A stretch of 64,000 nucleotides of DNA from contig NZ_NFKF01000001.1 in NCBI RefSeq assembly GCF_002160255.1, positions 434,001 to 498,000 of the forward strand, in the 5' to 3' direction. Made by a program: the position numbers and the translations under genes. Below are positions 45,859 through 55,535 of this stretch, one piece after another (the first letter of the stretch is position 1; every line of letters begins with the position of its first letter). This stretch comes from Olsenella sp. An188 (GTDB taxonomy: Bacteria; Actinomycetota; Coriobacteriia; Coriobacteriales; Atopobiaceae). Below the pieces are notes generated by a model that was given only the letters and a program-made list of their open reading frames with translations, was not told where the DNA came from and did not search any database.

Positions 45859-47157
45859 ATGGGGGCCGTTGCGTCGCTCGTTTCCTACGACACCTTTGGG
45901 TTTGCCGTCGAGCTCCTGTTTGCCGCCGCCTTTCTCATGCTCCGCGAGCCCAGGAGAACGGCGTTTGCGGCGCGCGCCCTCGCCGCGTGCGCGCTCACGC
46001 TCGGGGCCGCCCTTCTCGGCGCGGCACTTCTTCATGACGGCTACCTCAACCTGCTGCGCTATGGCATCGTCTTTGCGAGCGTGGTCATGGGGCTCGGCAT
46101 GTGCTTCGACCTCAGCGCGCAGGAGGCCCTCTTCTTTGGGCTTGCCGCATACAACGTGCAGCACATGGGCTGGAGGGTCGCGGGCCTGCTCACCTTCTAC
46201 ACCGACCTGCAGTCGGGAGGCTTCTACGTCACCCTCGTCACCGTCCCGCTCATGCTCGTGGTCGCCGTCGTCTTCTCTCGCACGCTTCAGGCAAGCCGGG
46301 ACGCGGCCGTCAACAACGGCCAGCTTCTCGCACTCGTCTCCGTGGTCATCGTGGCCGACCTCGTGCTCAACTACGTGCCCATACTGATGTACGGGCAGAC
46401 CGCCATGTGGTCGGTCACCGAGAACGCCTACGCCATCATCTGCTGCCTGCTCACCCTTGCCATCCAGTCCGGCATCCTGGCGCGCTCGCGCCTCGAGCGC
46501 GAGCAGGCGCTGCTCCAGGAGCTCTGGAGGTCAAAGCGAGAGCAGTACGAGCTGACCAAGCATTCCGTCGACATCATCAACGCACGCAGTCACGACCTCA
46601 AGAAGCAGCTCGGGATGCTTCTTGCCCTGTCGCGCGACGACGCGCGCACGAGCGGGGCAATCAGGGAGATCCAGGAGTCCATCGAGGCCTACGACAACAA
46701 GGCAAAGACCGGAAACCGGGCGCTCGACGTCCTTCTCACACAAAAGCTCATGCAGGCCCAGACGCAGCAGACCACGCTCGCCTACCTCATCGACGGGGCG
46801 GAGTTTGGCTTTCTCGATGAGGTCGACCTCTACGCGCTCTTTGGCAACGTCCTCGACAACGCGCTCGAGGCCGCCGCCCGCATAGAGGACACGTCCAGGA
46901 GAATCATCAACCTCCGCGCCGTGCGCAGGGGCCGCCTGCTCGTGCTGCACTGCGAGAACTACTTGGGCGAGGAGCTCGTCATGGGAGCGGACGGACTGCC
47001 GAGGACGAGCAAGGAGGACAGGCACGCGCACGGGTTTGGCCTGCGCAGCATAAAGATGGTGGTCGAGAAGTACCACGGGCACATGAAGACCCGCTCGGAC
47101 GACGGCACCTTCCACGTGCAGATTGTGATTCCGCAGCCGCAGGGGGCGGCGGGCTGA
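45859..47157 (+). CDS. GHKL-type sensor histidine kinase (AgrC-like)
   Basis: The 432-residue protein has about six to seven hydrophobic segments over residues 1-205, a phospho-acceptor segment INARSHDLKKQLGML with the histidine near 237, and a GHKL ATPase domain (LFGNVLDNALEAAARIE as N box, HGFGLRSIKMVVEKYHG as G box). This is the AgrC/HPK10 arrangement in which the membrane part senses a peptide or other ligand. No agrB or agrD-like pheromone gene is adjacent, so the signal may be a sugar, an envelope cue or a peptide made elsewhere. It forms an operon with the LytTR regulator. Confidence 0.92.
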   Translation: MGAVASLVSYDTFGFAVELLFAAAFLMLREPRRTAFAARALAACALTLGAALLGAALLHDGYLNLLRYGIVFASVVMGLGMCFDLSAQEALFFGLAAYNVQHMGWRVAGLLTFYTDLQSGGFYVTLVTVPLMLVVAVVFSRTLQASRDAAVNNGQLLALVSVVIVADLVLNYVPILMYGQTAMWSVTENAYAIICCLLTLAIQSGILARSRLEREQALLQELWRSKREQYELTKHSVDIINARSHDLKKQLGMLLALSRDDARTSGAIREIQESIEAYDNKAKTGNRALDVLLTQKLMQAQTQQTTLAYLIDGAEFGFLDEVDLYALFGNVLDNALEAAARIEDTSRRIINLRAVRRGRLLVLHCENYLGEELVMGADGLPRTSKEDRHAHGFGLRSIKMVVEKYHGHMKTRSDDGTFHVQIVIPQPQGAAG

Positions 47158-47209
47158 CGGCCTGGGTCCGGCGGCATCCCCCGGAGGTGTCTCGGGTCCG
47201 CCGGAACCC

Positions 47210-47260
47210 GCCCGGGCGAGAAGTGCGGGCGGCGCGTGGACGTTCTTCTCGGCAGAACCG
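47210..47260 (+). repeat. Intergenic repeat modules, copy 2
   Basis: The modules at 47210-47233 and 47239-47260 are identical to those at 41896-41919 and 41864-41885, but in swapped order. They lie between the sensor kinase and the bidirectional dyad before glnN. Confidence 0.75.
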
Positions 47261-47302
47261 CTCGCGGCCCGCCCGTTACGGGAACGGACGGGCCGCGAGC
47301 GG
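47258..47302. terminator. Bidirectional dyad between kinase and glnN
   Basis: Arms of 20 bases (47258-47277, starting CCGCTCGCGGCCCG, and 47283-47302) pair with one mismatch around a 5-base loop. GACGTTCTTCTCGGCAG on the left and GACGTTCTTATCGCCG on the right flank the stem. It separates two convergent genes. Confidence 0.75.
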
Positions 47303-47318
47303 ACGTTCTTATCGCCGC

Positions 47319-49409
47319 TTACACCCAGAACAGCATCTCGTTGTAGGTCGGGACCGGCCAGTAGTCGGCGCCGCAGACCTTCTCCATGCCGTCGACGGCG
47401 GCGCGCAGGACGCTCATCGCGGGCAGCACCGTGTCGCGGTAGGCGTTGCACTGCTCCTGCGGGTCCTCGATGCGCTGGGCCTCGGCGTTCACGCGCTCGA
47501 GCTCGTCGGCGGAGGCGCTGACGGCCGTGATGCCCTCGGTGATCGTGGACACGAGGCCCTTCTCGACCGGGCTCTCGATGCCGATCTCGGCCTTGGTGGC
47601 AACGGAGCTCGCGAGGTCGCCGGAGTAGTCCGAGAGCGCCGGCAGGTAGAGGCTGCGGGCCATGTAGACCATGGTGTTGGCCTCGATGTTGAGGAGCTTG
47701 GCGTACTGCTCGGCCTTGGAGACGTAGCGCGCGTGGATCTCGGCGGAGTCGAGCACGTGGTACTTCTCGTAGAAGGCGATGTTCTCGGGGCGGATCATGC
47801 ACGGCAGCGCGTCCGGCGTGCTCTTGAGGTTGGGGAGCCCCCGGCGCGCGGCCTCGGCCTCCCACTCCTCGGAGTAGCCGTTGCCCTCGAAGATGACGCG
47901 GTGGTGGTCACGCAGGGTGTGGCGCACCCAGCGCAGCGCCACGGTGGTGAACTCCTCCTCGGGGACGCCCTCGAGCTTGGTGGCGAAGCGGTCGCACTGC
48001 TCGGCCACGGCGGTGTTGAGCACCACGTTGGGGTCGGCCAGGTTCTGCTGGCTGCCGCACATGCGGAACTCGAACTTGTTGCCGGTGAAGGCGAAGGGCG
48101 AGGTGCGGTTGCGGTCCGTGGAGTCGCGCAGGACGTCCGGCAGCGCCGGGACGCCCAGGTCCATGCGCTCGGCGGCGTGGTCCTCGGGCTCCTCCTTGTT
48201 GATGAGGGCCTCGACGATGGCGTCGAGCTCGTCGCCCAGAAAGACGGAGATGATGGCGGGCGGCGCCTCGTTGGCGCCGAGTCGGTGGTCGTTGCCGGCC
48301 GAGGCGACGCTCATGCGCAGCAGGTCGGCGTGCTCGTCGACGGCGGCCACGAGCGCGGCGAGAAACACGAGGAACTGCAGGTTCTCGCTCGGCTTGTCAC
48401 CGGGCTCGAGCAGGTTGCGGCCGTCGGCGCAGATGGACCAGTTGTTGTGCTTGCCGGAGCCGTTGACGTACTCGAAGGGCTTCTCGTGCTCGAGGCAGGC
48501 CAGGCCGTGACGCGTGGCCAGCAGCTTGAGCTTCTCCATCGTGAGGAGGTTGTCGTCGATGGCGAGCGACCCCTGCTCGAAGATCGGCGCGAGCTCGTGC
48601 TGCGCCGGGGCGACCTCGTTGTGCTTGGTCTTGACGGGCACGCCGAGCTTCCAGAGCTCGTCGTCGACCTCCTTCATGAAGGCGTTGACCGTGGGCCTGA
48701 TGGCGCCGAAGTAGTGCTCCTCGAGCTCCTGGCCCTTGACCGGCTCGCAGCCGAAGAGCGTGCGGCCGCAGTAGATGAGGTCGGGGCGCTTCTCAAAGTC
48801 CTCCTCCTTGACGAGGAAGTACTCCTGCTCGGGGCCGATCGTGGTGAAGACGCGCTTGGGCTCGCGGCCGAAGAGGGCGAGCACGCGCTTGGCCTGCGTC
48901 TCGAGGGCGACCTGCGAGCGCAGAAGCGGCGTCTTCTTGTCGAGCGCCTCGCCGGTGTAGGAGACGAAGGCGGTGGGGATGCAGAGGACCTCGTCCTTGA
49001 TGAAGGCCGGGCTCGTGGGGTCCCAGGCGGTGTAGCCGCGGGCCTCGAAGGTGGCGCGCAGGCCGCCGGAGGGGAAGCTCGAGGCGTCGGGCTCGCCCTG
49101 GACGAGCTCCTTGCCCGAGAAGGACATGAGGATCGTGCCGTCGTTGATGGGAGTCAGGAAGCTGTCGTGCTTCTCGGAGGTGATGCCGGTGAGCGGCTGG
49201 AACCAGTGCGCGAAGTGCGTGGCGCCCTTCTCGAGCGCCCACTCCTTCATCGCGTGCGCGACCTCGTTGGCGATGTCGAGGTCGAGCGGCTTGCCGTCGT
49301 CGATGACCTGGCGAAGCTCCCTGTACGTAGGCTTGGGGAGCCGCTCCTGCATCACGGCGTCCGTGAACAGCAGGCTGCCAAACTCCTGCGTGACCTTGTC
49401 CTTGCCCAT
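47319..49409 (-). CDS. glnN: Glutamine synthetase type III
   Basis: This is GlnN-type glutamine synthetase (ATP-dependent ammonia assimilation onto glutamate). The 696-residue length is that of GSIII, far longer than GSI or GSII. Family features include THFAHWFQPLTGITSEKHD, FTTIGPEQEYFLV (metal-binding glutamates), KTKHNEVAPAQHELAPIFE, GSGKHNNWSI and SPFAFTGNKFEFRMCGS, and the C-terminal GADYWPVPTYNEMLFWV. GSIII is common in Bacteroidetes and gut anaerobes, including Coriobacteriia. The ATG at 49409 follows AAAGGG. With gltB and gltD at the right end, the window carries a full GS-GOGAT route. Confidence 0.96.
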   Translation of the reverse strand: MGKDKVTQEFGSLLFTDAVMQERLPKPTYRELRQVIDDGKPLDLDIANEVAHAMKEWALEKGATHFAHWFQPLTGITSEKHDSFLTPINDGTILMSFSGKELVQGEPDASSFPSGGLRATFEARGYTAWDPTSPAFIKDEVLCIPTAFVSYTGEALDKKTPLLRSQVALETQAKRVLALFGREPKRVFTTIGPEQEYFLVKEEDFEKRPDLIYCGRTLFGCEPVKGQELEEHYFGAIRPTVNAFMKEVDDELWKLGVPVKTKHNEVAPAQHELAPIFEQGSLAIDDNLLTMEKLKLLATRHGLACLEHEKPFEYVNGSGKHNNWSICADGRNLLEPGDKPSENLQFLVFLAALVAAVDEHADLLRMSVASAGNDHRLGANEAPPAIISVFLGDELDAIVEALINKEEPEDHAAERMDLGVPALPDVLRDSTDRNRTSPFAFTGNKFEFRMCGSQQNLADPNVVLNTAVAEQCDRFATKLEGVPEEEFTTVALRWVRHTLRDHHRVIFEGNGYSEEWEAEAARRGLPNLKSTPDALPCMIRPENIAFYEKYHVLDSAEIHARYVSKAEQYAKLLNIEANTMVYMARSLYLPALSDYSGDLASSVATKAEIGIESPVEKGLVSTITEGITAVSASADELERVNAEAQRIEDPQEQCNAYRDTVLPAMSVLRAAVDGMEKVCGADYWPVPTYNEMLFWV

Positions 49410-49592
49410 GTGCGCCCTTTCTGTTGGTGGCGTGCGGGATTGGAATTCCGCCGATTACTCTAACGGCACATTATTTCACGACCGTTGCCGCCGCGTGAAG
49501 CTCACGGGGCGACAGCGTTGCGGGCGCGCGGCGACTTCGTGGCGAGAAGGGCAACGGGCCGGGTGCGGGAGGGTGCGGGCGCGACGTGGGGG

Positions 49593-49648
49593 GACCCGTG
49601 GCCGCACCCCCAAGACCCGTGGCCGCACCCCATGACCCGTGGCCGCAC
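49593..49648 (+). repeat. Three tandem GACCCGTGGCCGCAC repeats
   Basis: Units start at 49593, 49614 and 49634 (spacing 21 and 20 bases). The third runs directly into the first palindrome of the 129-base element, so the last GGCCGCAC is shared by both. Confidence 0.75.
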
Positions 49649-49769
49649 AATTCCGGAATTGTGCGGCCGGGCGGGACGTGCGGAGGGAGTTTTCCCAGTT
49701 GAGGTTCTTCTCGCGCTTAGTGAAGCCGGGTCGTCCCGGGCGCTTCTCGCACAATTCCGGAATTGTGCG
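49641..49769 (+). repeat. 129-bp palindrome-bracketed repeat, copy 2
   Basis: This has the same orientation and exact length as the copy at 10447-10575, with six single-base differences. The palindromes are at 49641-49668 (28 bases, perfect) and 49748-49769 (22 bases, perfect). The substitutions fall in the linker, while both palindromes are unchanged. The right palindrome runs straight into GGCGAGAAGGGC. Confidence 0.85.
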
Positions 49770-49879
49770 GCGAGAAGGGCGGCGCAGGCGGCGAGAAGGA
49801 CGTGCGCCCGCGCCTCCCCCGCGGCGAGGCGGGTTCTTCTCGCCTACAATCGAGTGACTACAACGACGAGAGGACACCC

Positions 49880-52563
<2,684 letters not shown>

Positions 52564-52564
<1 letters not shown>

Positions 52565-53091
52565 TGGCGAGCTGGACGGAGTTTGCGCGAGAGCACGACG
52601 GGGGCGCCGTGCGCATGCACGTGGACGCATGGTCGGACGGCTCCTCGCGCGGCAACCCCGGACCGGGCGGCTTCGGCGCGGTGCTGCGCTACACCGGCCC
52701 CGACGGCGTCGCGCACGAGCGCGAGCTCTCGGCGGGATACCGCCGCACCACCAACAACCGCATGGAGCTCATGGGCGCGATCGCAGCGCTCGAGGCGCTG
52801 CGGCGCCCGTGCGTGGTCACGATGACGACGGACTCCCAGTACGTGGTCAACGCCTTCACCAAGGGGTGGATCGCCGGGTGGCAGCGGCGCGGCTGGAAGA
52901 CCGCGAGCAAGCAGCCCGTCAAGAACGTGGACCTCTGGCGGCGCCTCATCGCGGCAGCTGCGCCGCACGAGGTCACGTGGGTGTGGGTCAAGGGCCACGC
53001 GGGGCATCCCGAGAACGAGCGCTGCGACGAGCTGGCCACGGCCGCGGCGGACGGTCGCGACCTCGCCGACGACGCCGGCTTCGAGGGGTAG
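52564..53091 (+). CDS. rnhA: Ribonuclease HI
   Basis: RNase HI degrades RNA in RNA-DNA hybrids. The 175-residue protein has the catalytic acids in [16 protein letters not shown] (D), [13 protein letters not shown] (E), [12 protein letters not shown] (D) and the late ENERCDELA (D), and the handle region with [13 protein letters not shown] and [14 protein letters not shown] 17-residue N-terminal extension ([17 protein letters not shown]) precedes the domain. The GTG start shares a base with the polA TAG stop, so it is translationally coupled to polA. Confidence 0.96.
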
Positions 53092-53467
53092 CCGCGAGCG
53101 CGCGGTTCTTCTCGGCCGCACGTCCTTCTCGGCGGAAGGTGCTCGTCCTTCTCGACGGCAGGCGCTCGTCCTCCTCGGCGTCGCGTTCTTCTCGGCCCCT
53201 CTTCTCCCGCCAATCTGCCGGTTGTGTGCAACAACTTTGATATGTCGCCCGCCCTAAGAGCCCGTTTCATCAAAGTTGTTGCACACAACCGCCCGCTTCA
53301 CGCAAATCTGGCGAGAAAAGCGGCGACGCCCTTGCCGTCACATAAAACGTGTTGCACACAACTGGCGCTTTCCAATGGGTTTGATGCCCGCGCGGCGCAC
53401 AGCTCCCGCAAATACTCACAACTCCGGTTTTGTCGCAGGGACGACGCGCACGGAGAAGGCCGCGGCT
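53092..53467. other. rnhA-PNPOx intergenic region
   Basis: These 376 bases between convergent genes hold no gene. The left third has four CTTCTCG words in about 90 bases (53104-53200). The rest has repeats of the 22-base GGTTGTGTGCAACAACTTTG family: a perfect inverted pair (53220-53241 and 53269-53290) and a degenerate single copy (53341-53362). A different element (53411-53433) follows. Confidence 0.65.
53220..53290. repeat. Inverted pair of the 22-bp TTGTGTGCAACA repeat
   Basis: The left arm (53220-53241) starts GGTTGTGTGCAACAACTTTG and the right arm (53269-53290) is its perfect complement, with 27 bases between. Further copies lie at 53341-53362, 54258-54280, 54296-54318 and 54370-54391. 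The pair could end transcripts from rnhA, but six copies in 1.2 kb suggest a repeat family rather than a simple terminator. Confidence 0.8.
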
Positions 53468-54210
53468 CTAGCGCGCCGGCGGAGTCCAGCGGGACTCGCC
53501 GGGGTGCATGTTGTCGCGGCGCTTGCCGGTCATCTGCTCCACGCGCAGGCGCAGGACCGTGGTCGCAGGCACCGTCCGAGGATTGTAGGCAAACTCCTCC
53601 GCATGGTAGTGGCGCATGAGGATGTCGAGCCCGCGCACCTTCTCGGCCTCCGGCACCACCTCGAGCCTCCCGCGGCCGATTACGCTGCGGTAGCCCATCG
53701 TGCAGCTCATGCGCTCGTCGTAGAAGATGAGCTCGTGGTCGCAGTCCATCTCAAAGGTCGCGCGCGGGTCGCAGGCAAGAAGGTCGAGCTTCTCGCCGCG
53801 GTTCGCACAGTGAAAGTAGAGCGTCACCTGGTCGCCCTCCACGTCGACGCCAAAGTTGAGCGGCACCACGTAGGGGTAGCCGTCCGCTCCGTTGAGGCAC
53901 ACGCGGCAGACGTCGCACGCGTCGATGATGGCGAGCTGCGCAGCACGGTCGGTGATCTCGCGGTCCTTGCGAATCATGGGGTTCCCTTCGGTCGCGCGGG
54001 CGCCCCGTGGCCCGCGCACGTATTCCCCACCATCTTACGGCTTTTGCATCGTCGCGGGAAAAGCTCAAGAGAGAAGAGCCGTCGGCTCGTGGCGCCCCGC
54101 CCACCCCCGCGGGGTCACGCCACCTCCCCCGGACGATGCCAGGGCAGCACGACGTCCGGCACCGCCGCCCGCGGCGCCGGACACGCCACAAAACCGCGAT
54201 TGTGAGTATT
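53411..54210. repeat. Inverted pair of a 23-bp repeat flanking the PNPOx gene
   Basis: The segments 53411-53433 (AATACTCACAACTCCGGTTT at its left) and 54188-54210 are complementary at 20 of 23 positions. They lie 57 and 210 bases outside the ends of the flavoprotein gene at 53468-53977, which is therefore bracketed by inverted copies of this repeat as well as by the 22-base family. Confidence 0.6.
53468..53977 (-). CDS. PNPOx-like flavin-binding protein (NimA type)
   Basis: The 169-residue split-barrel protein belongs to the pyridoxamine 5'-phosphate oxidase-like family. It shows the N-terminal helix ITDRAAQLAIIDACDVCRVCLN, the strand YPYVVPLNFGVDVEGDQVTLYFHCA typical of the NimA/nitroimidazole-reductase branch, and MGYRSVIGRGRLEVV. 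It likely binds FMN or a related flavin and reduces small molecules. True pyridoxamine oxidase motifs are absent. I use the ATG at 53977 (MIRKDREIT). The gene is flanked by inverted repeats of two families, so horizontal movement as a cassette is conceivable. Confidence 0.85.
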   Translation of the reverse strand: MIRKDREITDRAAQLAIIDACDVCRVCLNGADGYPYVVPLNFGVDVEGDQVTLYFHCANRGEKLDLLACDPRATFEMDCDHELIFYDERMSCTMGYRSVIGRGRLEVVPEAEKVRGLDILMRHYHAEEFAYNPRTVPATTVLRLRVEQMTGKRRDNMHPGESRWTPPAR

Positions 54211-54455
54211 GAAGATCCCCGCGCACGGGAGCTGGCTTCCGCCGCGCGGTTCTTCTCGGTTGTGTGCAACATCTTTTATGAAACGGGGCCTTTCCCATCA
54301 AAGGTTTTGCTCACAACCGAGAAGAACGCGCGGCCTGGGGCAACATCCGCCGCCTTCGGGACAGACGTCATCAAAGTTGTTGCACACAACCGCCAACTTC
54401 GGGCGATGCGGCGCCGGCCGCGGCTCCGGCCGCATCGCCCTCCGGCGCCGCGCCG
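53978..54455. other. PNPOx-FbpC intergenic region
   Basis: There is no gene in these 478 bases. They contain the right half of the 23-base inverted pair (54188-54210), a long dyad that includes TTCTTCTCGGTTGTG (54250-54264 with 54312-54326) and two 22-base-family copies inside it, and one more copy at 54370-54391. The G+C-rich stretch at 54400-54450 contains a GGCGATGCGGC...GCCGCATCGCC stem that could terminate the ABC operon. Confidence 0.6.
54250..54326. repeat. Dyad combining the CTTCTCG word and the 22-bp repeat
   Basis: TTCTTCTCGGTTGTG (54250-54264) pairs perfectly with CACAACCGAGAAGAA (54312-54326). Inside are an imperfect left copy (54258-54280) and right copy (54296-54318) of the 22-base family. 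The arms are thus made of the over-represented word joined to the repeat. Confidence 0.75.
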
Positions 54456-55532
54456 CTAGAGCACGTGCACGTCCTCGGGCGTGAACTGGACAAAGGCCTC
54501 GTCGCCGACCTCGTAGATCTTGTGGTTCTTGGGGTTGAAGTCGGTGATCTTGACCAGTGTGTCGCCAACCATGACCTGGTAGTTCTGGTAGTTGCCCATG
54601 AAGCGCGAGAGCGTCACCTTGCACGGGAGCACGCCCTCGTCGGCGAGCTTGGCCGCCTCGGGACGCAGCACGAGCACGCAGTCGCTGCCCTGCGAGAGGT
54701 GCCCCACGCTCGCGACCTCGACCGGGTGCCCCTCGATCGTCGCCACGCCGGACTCGCCGTCCTTCTCGCTGAGCTTGCCGCGCAGGAAGTTGGACTCGCC
54801 GATGAAGTCGGCAACAAACTCGTCCACGGGGTGGTAGTAGACCGTGTGCGGGTCGCCGATCTGGTCGACGACGCCCTTCTTCATGACGATGATGTTGTCC
54901 GAGAGGGCCATGGCCTCGGACTGGTCGTGCGTGACGTAGATGGCCGTGATACCGGCCGCCTGCTGGATGCGCCTGATCTCGTTTCTCATGTCCACGCGCA
55001 GCTTCGCGTCAAGGTTGGAGAGCGGCTCGTCGAACAGCAGGACGCCCGGCTCGATCACCAGGGCGCGCGCGAGCGCGACGCGCTGCTGCTGGCCTCCAGA
55101 GAGCTGGTTGGTCATGCGGTCTTCCATGCCCTCCAGCCCCACCAGCGACAAGATCGCGTGGACCTTCTCGGCGATCTGCTCCTTGGGCATCTTGCGCAGC
55201 TTGAGGCCGTAGGCCACGTTGTCGAAGATGTTGTAGTGGGGCAGCAGCGCGTAGCTCTGGAAGACCATCGCCGTGTCGCGCTTGTTGGGCGTGAGGGCGT
55301 TGATGGGCTCGCCGCCGAGGTAGATCTCGCCCTCGTCGGGGCTCTCGAATCCGGCGATCATGCGCAGGATCGTGGTCTTCCCGCAGCCGGAGGGGCCGAG
55401 CAGCGTGACGAACTCGCCCGGGGCGATGTCAATGTTGGCGTCATGAACCGCGTAGAAGTCCTTCTTGGTCTTGGGGTCCTGGTAGATCTTGGAGACGTGC
55501 TCGAGGCGCACGCCCTTCTTCTCCTTAGCCAT
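54456..55532 (-). CDS. fbpC: Ferric/polyamine-type ABC transporter ATPase (FbpC-like)
   Basis: The 358-residue protein is the ATPase of an importer of the FbpABC/PotABCD class. Walker A is LGPSGCGKTTILRMIAG, the Q-loop is VFQSYALLPHYNIFDNV, the signature LSGGQQQRVALARA, and Walker B VLLFDEPLSNLD with switch VTHDQSEA. The C-terminal TOBE-like domain (about 270-358) includes VLVLRPEAAKL and GDEAFVQFTPEDVHVL. It is the third gene of the operon, three bases after the permease. Substrate by neighbours is ferric iron or another small ligand; the polyamine alternative stays open. Confidence 0.88.
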   Translation of the reverse strand: MAKEKKGVRLEHVSKIYQDPKTKKDFYAVHDANIDIAPGEFVTLLGPSGCGKTTILRMIAGFESPDEGEIYLGGEPINALTPNKRDTAMVFQSYALLPHYNIFDNVAYGLKLRKMPKEQIAEKVHAILSLVGLEGMEDRMTNQLSGGQQQRVALARALVIEPGVLLFDEPLSNLDAKLRVDMRNEIRRIQQAAGITAIYVTHDQSEAMALSDNIIVMKKGVVDQIGDPHTVYYHPVDEFVADFIGESNFLRGKLSEKDGESGVATIEGHPVEVASVGHLSQGSDCVLVLRPEAAKLADEGVLPCKVTLSRFMGNYQNYQVMVGDTLVKITDFNPKNHKIYEVGDEAFVQFTPEDVHVL

Positions 55533-55535
55533 GCT

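Larger units (their letters stand above)
49410..49879. other. glnN-polA intergenic region
   Basis: This 470-base region between divergent genes has no gene. From left to right it contains an AT-richer stretch (49440-49490) that likely holds the glnN promoter, a tandem repeat of GACCCGTGGCCGCAC (49593, 49614, 49634), the second copy of the 129-base palindrome element (49641-49769), several CTTCTCG/CGAGAAG words (49541, 49701, 49743, 49771, 49795, 49836) and TACAAT (49845-49850), a probable -10 for polA. Confidence 0.6.

Noticed and set aside
45859-47157. Complete agr-type quorum-sensing locus
   Set aside because: Sensor and regulator match AgrC/AgrA, but no AgrB-like peptidase or small AgrD-like peptide gene is encoded next to them.
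53092-54455. Insertion sequence around the PNPOx gene
   Set aside because: Inverted repeats are present on both sides, but there is no transposase frame, no clear target duplication, and the repeats occur in several orientations.
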